A stretch of 64,000 nt of DNA from Omphiscola glabra (Eukaryota; Mollusca; Gastropoda; Lymnaeidae), in contig OZ024810.1 of assembly GCA_964017045.1 (NCBI GenBank), positions 17,422,704-17,486,703 of the forward strand, in the 5' to 3' direction. The notes beneath the pieces were generated by a model. The model did no database searches. It was not told the origin of the DNA and saw only the letters and a list, made by a program, of their open reading frames with translations. The position numbers and the translations under genes were made by a program. This document shows positions 43,667-54,384 of the stretch, one piece after another (the first letter of the stretch is position 1; each line of letters opens with the position of its first letter).

Positions 43667-44676
43667 AGTGGAACCGGCGACTTTATTAAATATTCCGATA
43701 CTACCAGAATGATATCATAATTATCGATAACATTTACCCGACTTACACTATGATTATATATCCTATTTACCATATTTACAACATAATTATACTCCATTTA
43801 CTTGATCGACATTATAATTATCAATCACATTATAATTATCAAAACATACAAATATGAACGTTTTGGCTGATTCAGTTGTGGACAAACTGAGGTTAATTAC
43901 CATAAAAGGATAAACGTATTGGGGGTAATGATGGCTTAATATTAATAAATAATCATAAAAAAACCGGTATAATAACCAGGGGACCACGTTCAAGCTGTGC
44001 GAAGTAAATAAATAGAGTAACAAGATATATTAAGGTTTAAACAATTACATTGTGTCTCTCTTATCTAGTTCCACTGTCTAGTTAAGTAAGACAATTTTTT
44101 TTTTTAAACGAAATTTACGATTTTTTTAAAGTTGGGGCAATGGCTAAGATTTTCTCCTAGCCCTGAGCAAAATCCTTAATCAGAACCACAGAATATGATA
44201 AGTCATCGATGTAAACTAAAAAGATGTATCTATTTTAAATCAACATACTGTTTTAATAGAAATGATAGCAAATTAAATGTAACTTTATAATTTTTATTTT
44301 TTGACCTTCAACTTAATGCCCAAGACAAACGCATACACTTGTGACCCTCACCCTTATGCACAAAACACACACACACGCTAAAACACACTTGACACCCTCA
44401 GCCTAATGACCAGCAAACACACACTCATACACACAATATTAAAACTACTAGTTAAAATAATTCCATACTTTAAAAAACAACAACAAAAATGTAGATACTG
44501 GTTCTGCAAAACCGGTGATAACCGTTAGAGATGGTTACAATTTATTCTTTCTATATGTAAGATTCATTTTATTATTTAGATTAGAACAACAATGTTGAAA
44601 GTACATCGGGAAAATTAAAATGTATTCCAGTTATCTCCAAGTTTGATATTAATTCATTAAACTCTAACTTTGACTC

Positions 44677-44785
44677 TTACCCCAAACCTAGCCCTAGCCT
44701 TGGCCCTAACCCTGACCCTGGTTCCGATACTTACCCTACACTAGACTAACCCCTAGCCTGACACTAACACTGACCCTTACCGACT
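44677..44785. repeat. Degenerate CCCTAA-like interstitial repeat
   Basis: Loose repetition of CCCTAGCC, CCCTAACC, CCCTGACC and ACCCTACAC, reminiscent of the (TTAGGG)n telomere repeat used by molluscs. The copies are too diverged for a firm telomeric call. Confidence 0.4.
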
Positions 44786-44893
44786 ACCATTGGTGACGTT
44801 GTAAACAACACAGACAACATGCTAACACAAAATAACATTTTAAGTGTCTTTTACAAAACTCGATGTCTCGAAAGTTTGAAAAAAGATATTTAC

Positions 44894-44975
44894 CGAATGT
44901 CCTATTGAGAGCAGCTTGCGTCATGCAGACCAGAGCCAAGCACAATGCAAGGACAAGAAGGCCAACAGCTTTCAT
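44894..44975 (-). CDS. Signal-peptide exon of a small secreted peptide
   Basis: ATG at 44975 opens a clear signal peptide (M-K-A-V-G-L-L-V-L-A-L-C-L-A-L-V-C-M-T-Q-A) with a likely cut after T-Q-A. The donor CATTCG|GTAAATAT ends the exon in phase 1. One possible next exon starts after the acceptor TTTTGTGTTAG at about 44840 and would give a very short peptide with a C-C-x-C-C pattern and a stop; this is unproven. The promoter at 45057 supports a real first exon. The family is not recognised. Confidence 0.6.
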
Positions 44976-45054
44976 TTTCGGGTGTCGGGTCTGTCACGTT
45001 GTTGGGTACACGCTGGTCTGAGCTGGTCATTGACTGATCACTACGATTTCTGGC

Positions 45055-45066
45055 CATTTATATAGG
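45055..45066 (-). promoter_or_regulatory. TATA box upstream of the secreted-peptide exon
   Basis: On the minus strand CTATATAAAT lies about 80 bases before the ATG at 44975, leaving room for a start site ~30 bases downstream (a TCAGTCA initiator-like sequence is present near 45032). This is a good core-promoter arrangement. Confidence 0.5.
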
Positions 45067-45616
45067 CGAAAGCTAAAGAGGTTCTCCTCGTTAGAAGCAT
45101 CACACAAAATAATAAATGTGGGTCAAATCTAATTTTTGGAAGATATTGAATTTGGGAAAAAAAAAATACAATTCAGTCTATTCATAAGTTCTTTAAAATT
45201 AAAATAGAACTTTCCAATAATAACTTTTTAACAATTATTTTCGAGCAGACTGATGTTATTAATGTTTTAGAACCAGCCCGAGTCAAAATTACAATTTATT
45301 TAAACTTTATGTAAATCTCACAGTAAATTCTACCTTAAATTACCATTTTTGTAACCGTCCATTCAGTTGGCAAAGAAAAAAAAGCTGACTTAGTAAACTG
45401 TAATGAAACTACGTGTACTGTATAGATCTCAATTGATGCGAAATTTCTTTTACCAAGGTTGGAGAACCATTAATTAGTGCGAGTGCGTGGAGGGAGGTGA
45501 AAAATAGATTGACCTCAACATTTTTTTTTCTTTAATAGCACAAATGCTGATCTAGCTTTTCCAATTCTAGACCTTACATCCGCCTCGGATCCGCCATTTA
45601 CGTCGATGGTGCCGCC

Positions 45617-45767
45617 CAGAGGCGTAACTGGGTTTTCGACGCCTTTGGCTAATTTATTTTTTATATACAAAAATTTTAAAATTAGAGATTTAGCGGTGCC
45701 CTTTTGAACTAGCGCAGGCTGGCGCCCTTGGCAACTGCCCCAATGCCAAGCCGTTGTTACGCCACTG
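45617..45767. mobile_element. hAT-like MITE, 151 bp, with perfect 8-bp target duplication
   Basis: The element starts CAGAGGCGTAAC and ends GTTACGCCACTG (inverted repeats of 12 bp with one mismatch). GTGCCGCC occurs immediately on both sides (45609-45616 and 45768-45775). It interrupts the RT frame of the surrounding retrotransposon, so it inserted after that element. An 8-bp duplication with CAG...CTG ends is diagnostic of the hAT superfamily. Confidence 0.88.
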
Positions 45768-46247
45768 GTGCCGCCCAAGTATGTGCAGGACTCCACTTTC
45801 CTGCCGGAGAGATATGCTCTTGGTTGGCTGAGTTTACCTTCTTGATCTTCGTCTTGCTTTTATTTGTATTGATTCCGAGCTGTGCTGAGATGGTGGTTAC
45901 TTTTTTGTAGTTGTTGCTGGTAGTGGGGCAGAAGTGCAATGTCGTCTGTAAAGTCTAGGCCATTCAGTTTTTCCCAGAGTGACCACTGTATCACGTTTCT
46001 CTTTATGTCTGTTTTTTTTTCATAATCCAATCAATGGCAAGTGTGAATAGGAAGGGGTCAGGAGGCATCCTTGTATGACTCCTGTTTTTACTTTAAAGTC
46101 ATTTGTGAGTCTTCATTGACCACCCTACATGTCATTTCTTCATAAGAACTCTGGATGATCCTGACTGGTTTCCCTGGTACTCGATAGTGCTAAAGAAGTT
46201 CCCACAAGGTTTGTCGGTCAAGACTATCATAAGACTTTTTGCAGTCT

Positions 46248-46268
46248 ATAATATATATATATATATAT
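46248..46268. repeat. (AT)n microsatellite
   Basis: About ten AT dinucleotides inside the retrotransposon fossil. Confidence 0.9.
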
Positions 46269-47639
46269 GAGAGGAGTTCCATTCGATAACTGTTCTACAA
46301 TGATTCTTATTTTTGCAATTGATTTGGGCATGATCTGTTTCGGCCTACTAATCTTGTAGCTTCATGTCGAAATGGTCTTTCATTCTATTCAAAATAATTC
46401 TGTTAAAGACATTTCCTGCTACAAACAGCAGTGTGATTCCTTTGTAGTTTGCACAATTGCTGAGATCCCTTTCATTGGTATCTTTACGAGTTATCCTTCT
46501 TTCCAATCTTTTGGAACACTCTCTTTTCAAACAAAGGGTGCAGCATGTTGACTATTGTATCTATATCAGCTCTCATCATCTCTGCTGTGATGTTGTACGG
46601 TCCCGGTGCTTTCCCTAATTTGAGCTCCTTGATGGCTAGAGTTATTTCTTCCTTATTTGGTGCTATTTCTTATATTTGTAAGTCTTCATTTGCTGTTTGT
46701 ATGCCTGGTGTTTTTGTGGGCGGGGATCTGTTTAATAGTTCACCCATCTTTCTTGTTGTTCTTTCCTTTCCGTTATTGATCTACCTTCTCTATCTTTGAC
46801 AGGTCTCCCCGGCCTTTTGTATCTTCCTGACAGCTTTCTTGTTGTGTCATAGAGCTCTTCCAAGTTGCCCTTCCTGGCTGCTTCTTCTGCTGTTGATGCT
46901 TGACCATCTATGTAGTTATTTGTATCTTGTTTGATGCTGTTGCTTTACCGTTTGATTTGCTTCTTTATATTTCTCTTGTGCTTTCGTTTTCTCCGCCCTA
47001 GAGCGGCTGTATTTAACTACACTTTTCATTTCTTTTCTCCCTCTTTTTTTTTTGCAATGTGTTAAGTCAGAACCAATCTGCAATTTGTGTTCTAACTGGT
47101 CATATTCTGTTTGTCCCTCCAGTGCTTGGAACATATTTCTTAAGGTGGCACTGAAGTTCTCTCGTTTCTGCTCATTTGCCAGGAGTGCTACGTTAAATTT
47201 TGTTCGTTTATCAGTTGACAAAGGAGTTGACATGGGGGCTCTTCCGGGATTGATTCATTTCTCAAGTTCCCACAACACGTTGCAATAGGTCCTACTATTC
47301 CAATTATTAGTGAGTAAACTCAAGTCTTTTCGCACTAACTATAACTTTAATAATCAATGAGGAACACAGGCTGGAACTACAAGGAACACATCTGTCTTCC
47401 ACAACGTTCCACACAATAACTGCCGCACGACTAAAACTTACGTCAAAATACAGACAAGACAATACGTCACAATTAACATAAAAATACGTCATTCAGTCAA
47501 GCGCGGGAAGAGTGTTCATTAACTAATAAAAACTCTAAAACACAGCGCGCGTAATAAATCTGACATTCAAACGCAACAACAACTAACGAACTCCCATACT
47601 CGACAACTCATCCTACGGCTCTTGCTATCTTTATGTTTA

Positions 47640-47965
47640 ACTCTCCTTACTCTACCCATCTCTCTATATAAAGTTCTCTTACTCCTGTCTCTCTCTCGCT
47701 GACTCTCTTTTACTCTCTTTTCAGACTCTTTCTCTCTCTATTCTACGCTCTTTCACTCTTTCTTTCTCCCCTACCCTCTCTTATTTTCTCTCTCTCTCTC
47801 TTTCACTCTCTCTACTCTATATATCGTGGTCTCTCGTACCCTCTCCCTCCCTCTAGTGTCTTGCTGTCTATTGCTCTCTATCACAATCTCTCATTGAGTA
47901 TCATACGCTTTCTCTCTCTCTCTCTCTCTCCCTCTCTCTCCCCCCTCTCTCTCTCTCTGACTCAC
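47640..47965. repeat. CT-rich simple sequence
   Basis: Irregular (CT)n and TCTCTAC-type polypyrimidine tract, less ordered than that at 9.2-10.0 kb. Confidence 0.85.
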
Positions 47966-48477
47966 TATTTCTCTCCCATTGCAACTCATCACCAGTGCCA
48001 TTAGCTTTCACGTACTTGAGATCGTCAATGAGATCATAAAGTAGTCACGCCTAAATGTTGGCGTAGCCGTGATTCCAGTGATCATTAGTGGTAGAAATAA
48101 GCACACACCCTGACAGGAAAGCACTTGCATAATTGATGACACGCGTCCTTTGATGCCCATTAAGTTCTACAGCACAACCAACAGGTGTTCAAACATCAGC
48201 ATAAAAGGCCTCCCATTCAGTGTCAATTAGTCCGACGACTCAAATGTTAAATTCTTGACTAATCAAAGACTTCATCACTCATAATATTTGTTCATTAAAT
48301 AGGTATTCCGTTTTGTCTGCCTTGAAAAATTATCATGTATACGAGGTTTTCGTTAATAATGCCATCAACCGTTTGAAGCTACTTTTGATATAAACCTCCC
48401 ACTAGAGATAACTCATCAACGTTAGTAGATCATAAGGAAAGTTAAGGGGGCTAAGAATGGCGTAACGTGAGCTCTAT

Positions 48478-48672
48478 AATATATTATAAATCATTGGTGT
48501 AGATTGTTTAAGAGACAGGGGAGATACAGCATTTGTATATATGGTAATAGAGACAGAGGTGATATATCTTTGGTATATATTGTAAAAGAGACAGGTAAGA
48601 TACATCATTTGCATACATTGTAAAAAGATACAGGGGACACATATCAATGGTATATATTGTATAAATGAAAAT
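48478..48672. repeat. ~50-bp minisatellite, about 4 copies
   Basis: Units containing GGTATATATTGTAAAAGAGA and CAGGGGAGATACA, moderately diverged. Confidence 0.75.
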
Positions 48673-49056
48673 AGAGATAGAATTTTAGGTTTCATAACTG
48701 GGCCCCTGAGATAGCTTTAATTTGTTTCACTAGTCCAATGACCGTGTTATCAATTGTTTTACTAGATTTATAGAGTTTGTTTAAAGTTGTTTCAATAGCT
48801 AAACACGGCTCATATATAATTGTTCCACCAGTCCAATGAGTTTGTTTACATTTGTATTACTAGTTACATGAATTAATTTTTTTTTCATTTAATTTACTGG
48901 TCACAAATTCCAAAGTATTTGATATAAAATACGTTTAATATCATAAATAATTCCGAAAAGTTGATGCATACCTATTATACTGTAGAATAAAATATTTCAC
49001 AAGTACAATATATATTTAAAGCATGAGCCGAAACTAGCAGTATTGAAACTACTGCA

Positions 49057-49470
49057 CATTAAAAGCAGACGTGAGTTTGTCAACGGCGCATAGCTCCAGT
49101 CAGCAAGCGATCCAAGTGGTGAGAAATATTTTGGGCAGTTGTTGATTGAAGAAAAAAAGAATGGTGGGGAAGGTGTCTCTCATCAGATAAAACATTGTAT
49201 TCTCAGATGATCCTTATTTGAGCTTGTAGATGAGAGAGAATAAGTGGGCGTCGAGTTTGAGTCGACTGTGAATGGTGCGTCGTGTTTTAAGCGAAAATGA
49301 TTGGGGTTGGAGTCGGAGAAGACCGTGAAAATAGTCGATTTTGAAGAAGAATTCATTTTTATTCTCCGAGGGTATCATTTCTAACAAAAACGTTTCTTCC
49401 TTTTTCATAAAAAAAAAACAACAGTGGTGCACATTAAAAGCAGACGTCAGTTCATCATACATTGGCGCAT
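49057..49470. repeat. Direct duplication, ~42 bp, 370 bp apart
   Basis: GCACATTAAAAGCAGACGTGAG at 49056 and GCACATTAAAAGCAGACGTCAG at 49428, each followed by a diverged GGCGCAT. It may be the ends of a decayed element; nothing coding is recognised between the copies. Confidence 0.5.
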
Positions 49471-50365
49471 GTCTTTACACTGTATTGGGAAATCAATAAC
49501 AGCTTTAAAATCCCTGTAAAGTTATTGTTTAATTATATCCTCCTGTTCGTCGCTCTATCAGATTAATTAAAAAATCTTTACGTTTTCTAAGGTTATCTTA
49601 GAGTTTTCTAGAATTCTAGTTTGCATAATTTTTAACTTTTGTTCCAAATGTTACATTTGAACAGTGCTAACGGAACGTTACACAATAAACAGTACACCGT
49701 ACAGTGAACCGTTCAACAACATAATCAATGGTAGAAAGCTTTAAAGAAATGTCCCCACTTGCTTAAACTTACTTGTGTCCCACTAAAAAGTATTAGTAAA
49801 ATAACAAACGAAACAAAACAGCCGTGATTTTGGCTTTCACTCTTCATCTTCCTTTCATTTTTTTTCCAGCAGGGCATCAAGTACTTGAGTATACCTTTGT
49901 TATTATGTTCTTTATTTAATTTTTTTACTGCACATATGAATGATATCCAACGTGCACATTTCCAAATAAATTATGCTGTTTTCAAAACTTGATGTAGTGT
50001 TTTATATCAATTCTAAGTATTTAATTTTCATATGTTTTGAAAAAAAAAAATGAGATTTTCGCATTTTTGTTTGTTTGTTTTTTTTTTTTTTTTTTTTTTA
50101 CATTTTAAATACCGTTTTCGAAAATAAACATTTTATTGTAACAAAAAGATATAGAGCAATTATACAATGCTTACAAGCATAATTTAAATAAACACAACTT
50201 AATATATAAAAGCCAGAAACAAATTTTATATTCCAATTTTTTTTTCCATCGAACAGGGCACAAGTCTTATACGAGCACTCATGCAAATAAAAACGTATAG
50301 GCATTTTTAAGAATTGAAACATCAGCAAGTCAAACTCGCGTTGCATAATAAATCCATGTCCATAT

Positions 50366-50436
50366 GGCCCGCTGGTCTAGGGGTATATTTTCGCTTAGGG
50401 TGCTAGAGGTCCCGGGTTCAAATCCCGGACGGGCCC
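50366..50436 (+). tRNA. tRNA-Pro (AGG), degenerate, probably a pseudogene
   Basis: The sequence follows the tRNA-Pro pattern: GGCCCG acceptor, GGTCTAGGGGTAT D-arm, anticodon loop TTAGGGT with AGG, CCGGGTTCAAATCCCGG T-arm, and ACGGGCC. It is 71 nt, one shorter than the intact copy, with the deletion in the D-arm/anticodon junction, a mismatch in the anticodon stem (C29-T41) and one at the base of the acceptor stem. A TTTT terminator follows at 50444. Internal A and B boxes are largely kept. Confidence 0.75.
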
Positions 50437-51268
50437 CAAATTTTGTTTTCTTTGGTATAAAGAATTTCCATAACTTGTTTATTGGGTTGAAATAGTAGAA
50501 AAAAACAAAACAACCCAATAAGATCTTAGAAAATTAGTTTGAAAAGGTATTCTTGAAACAATCAAATGTTTTGTGGAATAGTATTTGGAAGGAGCCATAA
50601 TTTGAATTCTATATTGTAACACGGTGTAAAGTTTCGGTATCAATGAGCCACTATAGCGTCTATACATATGCATACGTTACCGTAAAAAAAAAGTCGCAGA
50701 GAATTATGTATAATATCTCGCTAGCACAATTATGAAAATATACATTTAAAAAGTCAATTTGCAAAATGTCCACCTTTAGCTATAGGAATAGTGCAATATG
50801 ACAGATAAGCTCATCATATTATGAATTTTTAAAAATACTCTTGAGTCTATTGTAACCATTCTAAGTGCTGCAAAAACTTTGCTAGTCCTGTTTAAGAAAT
50901 TTTTCCACAAAGCCTCTTCTGGCGGTACCCAGCAAACCCAGAGAATTTTGGTGCGTCACAAAATGAATTAAGAATATATAAAAATTTTCACAATTAAAAG
51001 GGCGCCCTAGACTAAAACGTATTCACTTTTTTATGATCCAGTCGCTTAGGTTGGCTGCCGGGGGGGGGGGGGGGGGCAGTCCAATTAAGGTTGCAACTTT
51101 ATTGTCTAAATAGGGGGGGGGGGAAAGAGTCATCCTATAAGGATCAGAGCAAATGTTCTACCAAGCTACGCCTTATTTTCGGTTACACTTAAAGAAATAT
51201 ATAAACAATCCGTTTTTCATTTAATGCTAGTGTTTCGGTAGCTCATCAATAAATAGAAAAAAATAAAT

Positions 51269-51340
51269 GGGCCCGTCCGGGATTTGAACCCGGGACATCT
51301 CGCACCCAAAGCGAGAATCATACCCCTAGACCAACGAGCC
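51269..51340 (-). tRNA. tRNA-Pro (TGG)
   Basis: A 72-nt cloverleaf: acceptor GGCTCGT pairing with ACGGGCC (one G-U), D-arm GGTCTAGGGGTATGA, anticodon stem CTCGC/GCGAG around TTTGGGT (anticodon TGG), T-arm CCGGG/CCCGG with TTCAAAT, discriminator C. A run of seven T follows the 3' end on the minus strand, a normal RNA polymerase III terminator. It reads proline codons CCA (and by wobble others). No intron. Confidence 0.96.
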
Positions 51341-51689
51341 GATACATAAGGAAAATGGCAATGAAATCAGAAATTTTAAACAGTTACCTTCACCAGCTGT
51401 TACAAAACCTTCTCTTTGTTGCCATCACACGGCTGTTGAGTAAATCCCTTCAGTACTCGGCCTACATCGTGCCTCCACATCGTGAGCCTTGATTTGCCAC
51501 CTGGTCAAAAAACCAATGCAATGCAGTCTTTATCAATATATCCGTGATCTTTCCAGTGTACAATTGGTGTAAACATTTCTGACGATTATTGAGTAATGTT
51601 AACAGCAATACGCAATCAATATCAAACAAAAGCTATAAAGTAAATACATGAAAATATGTGCTCTAAAGGTGTTAGTTTACATCAAAATT

Positions 51690-51845
51690 GGTATCATCAT
51701 CAGTGGCGTTACAGCCCATGTAGGGGCCCTGGCCTGCTCTACCACATCGATCCATACGGTTCGATCCATGGCCATCCGCCTCCATGTGATCACCCCCAAC
51801 TGGTGTAAATCCCTCTCCACAACAGTTGGGTATACATTTGCAATT
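51690..51845 (-). mobile_element. 3' end fragment of an endonuclease-RT type non-LTR element
   Basis: The stretch from ATCATCATCAGTGGCGTTAC through GGGGCCCTGGCCTGCTCTAC and CCATGGCCATCCGCCTCC is a familiar dispersed sequence in invertebrate genomes, the antisense of a retrotransposon 3' region ending in (GAT)n. Confidence 0.5.
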
Positions 51846-52389
51846 TCATAATAATCGGTTGACCTCTTTAATGGAAATTTCTGTTTTTTCACGAAAGGAT
51901 CACAACTTTCCTTCTAAACTATTTTTGTCTTGAAATCAACAAAGTACGGTGCAGAGCTTTTACCCTATACAAAAATAGTTACACTCCTTCTCAATATTGC
52001 TTACTAAATAAAAATCATCGTCTAAAATATATGTTTACACATCCATACATATATTTACAGTTTTTTAAAATATATACATTATATATATTGTATGGTCATT
52101 TTCTTGTCGTGCGAAGACTGAAATGTCAGTTCAATGGTGGAAGGTAAATTAATGTATAAACCGATTTTTATGAGAAGTTCAACTATAGTGATATGTACTC
52201 TATTGTAGGGAGCTCACACCTCGGAAGAAACATGTTCAATATTTTTTTAATTTTTTAAAATTCGAACCACCTTAATAGACAGTGATAAACCTCATGAGCG
52301 TGATCTTAGTGACTTAATTTAGTAGACCCGTTTTTAAAAAAACATTTTTTAAAAATATTATTATCGTTTTTGTTTGAGGGTGGCTCAAT

Positions 52390-52790
52390 AGCAACACATG
52401 CGGCAGGCTAATTGGCCCACTTTCCGATAACCTACTGAGCTGCAATTTGGCATACAGACACTTTTCATTCAAATTTTCAGGCCAAACCCCCAAAATTCAG
52501 TTTACATGTTTATCCAGGGGAACACAAAGGAACATTCCCGAAAATTGAGCCAAGTGAGATTCTTAAAACAAATTTCTCGCGTTTTGTTCGTAATATTTTC
52601 TTTTGTTTTTCTGAGATTGTTGGTGAAATAAATCTGTTGTGTACAAACGGGTGGCTCATTGGAATATTTACATAGTTGAGTTTCAAGCCTTTGAAAAAGA
52701 GGGGGGGGGGGGGCGGGGCGGACACTTATTGGCATTCTTATAAAGTGAGTAATATATTTGCATGTTTGGTCAAATTTTCAGCCCCACCCT
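52390..52790 (-). repeat. Interspersed repeat copy B
   Basis: Reverse-oriented copy of the repeat at 6715-7215: the reverse complement contains GAGCCACCCGTTTGTACACA, TTTATTTCACCAACAATCTC and the terminal TTGGCAAATTGCAG-type end. A G-run lies at 52701-52713. Confidence 0.6.
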
Positions 52791-52839
52791 TATTGCTCGA
52801 TATTACATGTCATAAAGGCTTTATATGGGGTGGTTTAAT

Positions 52840-54384
52840 TAATTCCTAATTTATCATTGAAGGCGAGACTTATCCCGCATCCCCCCCCACCAAAAAAAAA
52901 AGGAAGACAAACACACGTTTTCCTTACCGTTTATGTGAACTCGATGACGTAATTTGTTTACTATTCCTGACTTTATCCTCCAACACAACGTGTGCTTTAA
53001 AACAAGTTTGTCGAATGTAGCCTCGATTAATCTTTTTTTTTCTCTTTTTTTAAAAACTTTTTTGAGAGGTATTTAAATAAAATGGTCGACTGCGTCAAAG
53101 ACCTTCATATTTGTATTCAAATATTTTTAAAACACGAATCCCGTGCTCATGGTTAATAGACTACATTGATGTATTCAAGGGTAAGCAGAAGCTGGTTACT
53201 GTTTCTCAACTGCAGAATGACACCAAACCTTTTAAACAGTATATCAGTCTTATCATTAAAAGCTGATATAATGTGTAGCTAAATTGCATTCAATAAGGAG
53301 AAAAAACTGTGTTAAATTATACCCCTGGCCATTTCAATAATCACTGGACTTCCAAAGTGATAGGTCAATACTTATACGTTTTATTGCTGTCCAATATTCG
53401 TACTTTTTCCTGTGTGACACAAGGTCAACAAACTTCACGGAAGTGGAAAGACCTCGAATTATAAGGGGAATCTACTCTTGTTTTAGAAAACAAAATGTGG
53501 CCGTACCCCATTCTGAATCCATTTTTTTTTCACAAGCTGAGCACCCCCACTTCCCCTCTGCTTTTAGATGATTCAAAGGGGACGTTAAAGTTAATCCAAT
53601 ATAGATCCTTTAGCGCCCCGGAGTTGTAAAGATTTTTATTTTGTTCAATAATACGACCTTTTACATATAAAAATCTCGGTATTTCGCTGTGAGCTTTAGG
53701 CCCATTCCATTAACCATATGGGATGTAGTCGCAAAGATTTCTGCACTTTTTCGGAGATTTCATTCTCTTTAATCAGGGATTCTAAACCTGCGATCCACGT
53801 AACTCTTTTCAAAAAAACTTTCAAAACCTTAAAAAATTAAAAGGTTTCTGGTGGGGATTTGTTTGTTTCATTTCCTTTGTAATTAAATTATATGCATTTA
53901 AGAAATTTAAACTAAGAAAGGGTCCGTGACTTTTGTCTAAATGACTATGGAGTAATTGGTTGTTTGATAACTCTCGTCTCAGGTGAGCTAGACTCTTCCG
54001 ATATGGCTGTTTAGGTTACCCCTTATACATATGTTAGGTATTCCAAAAGGTCTTATCTGAACCAACCTCCATATTCTCATCGTTACAGTTTAATTTCTAT
54101 CAACTCACTTGACATAATGGCGGAAATTTGTCGTCTGGCCGTACAGCATCCCGCCGTACAGCCTCCCCTATGACAAACCTGGCCCTTTCGTACTGTATCG
54201 GGTACGTCTCTACCATCTCCCCTTTAATGACTTGCCTCTTTCCGACTGGAATTAATATACTGTTTATGGACACCAGACATTTCATCTGGAAATAAAACAG
54301 CTTTGAAGGTATCCCCAAAAGGTCTTTGCTGCTGCTTATTCGTGAAATATTTTTATTTTTTTTAGTGTAAATCATAAATACAAT
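52840..54384. other. Unassigned stretch
   Basis: No supported gene or element. A candidate segment at 54100-54300 shows no convincing splice pair or family. Confidence 0.35.

Larger units (their letters stand above)
45515..47290 (-). mobile_element. Decayed non-LTR retrotransposon (RT region), with a nested MITE
   Basis: The minus strand gives, in shifted frames, an RT of the endonuclease-RT type: R-D-L-S-N-C-A-N-Y-K-G-I-T-L-L near 46450, F-N-R-I-I-L-N-R-M-K, L-D-F-T-D-D-I-A-L-L near 45940 (catalytic region), L-G-I-N-T-N-K-S-K-T, N-G-G-S-E-A-D-V-R-S-R-I-G-K-A-R-S-A-F near 45560. The N-terminal linker (L-R-N-M-F-Q-A-L-E, S-R-S-R-A-E-K-T-K-A-Q) is at 46940-47180. Stops and frameshifts are frequent. 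Confidence 0.8.

Noticed and set aside
50098..50346. 82-codon minus-strand ORF
   Set aside because: AT-rich, no splice sites, no recognisable motif.
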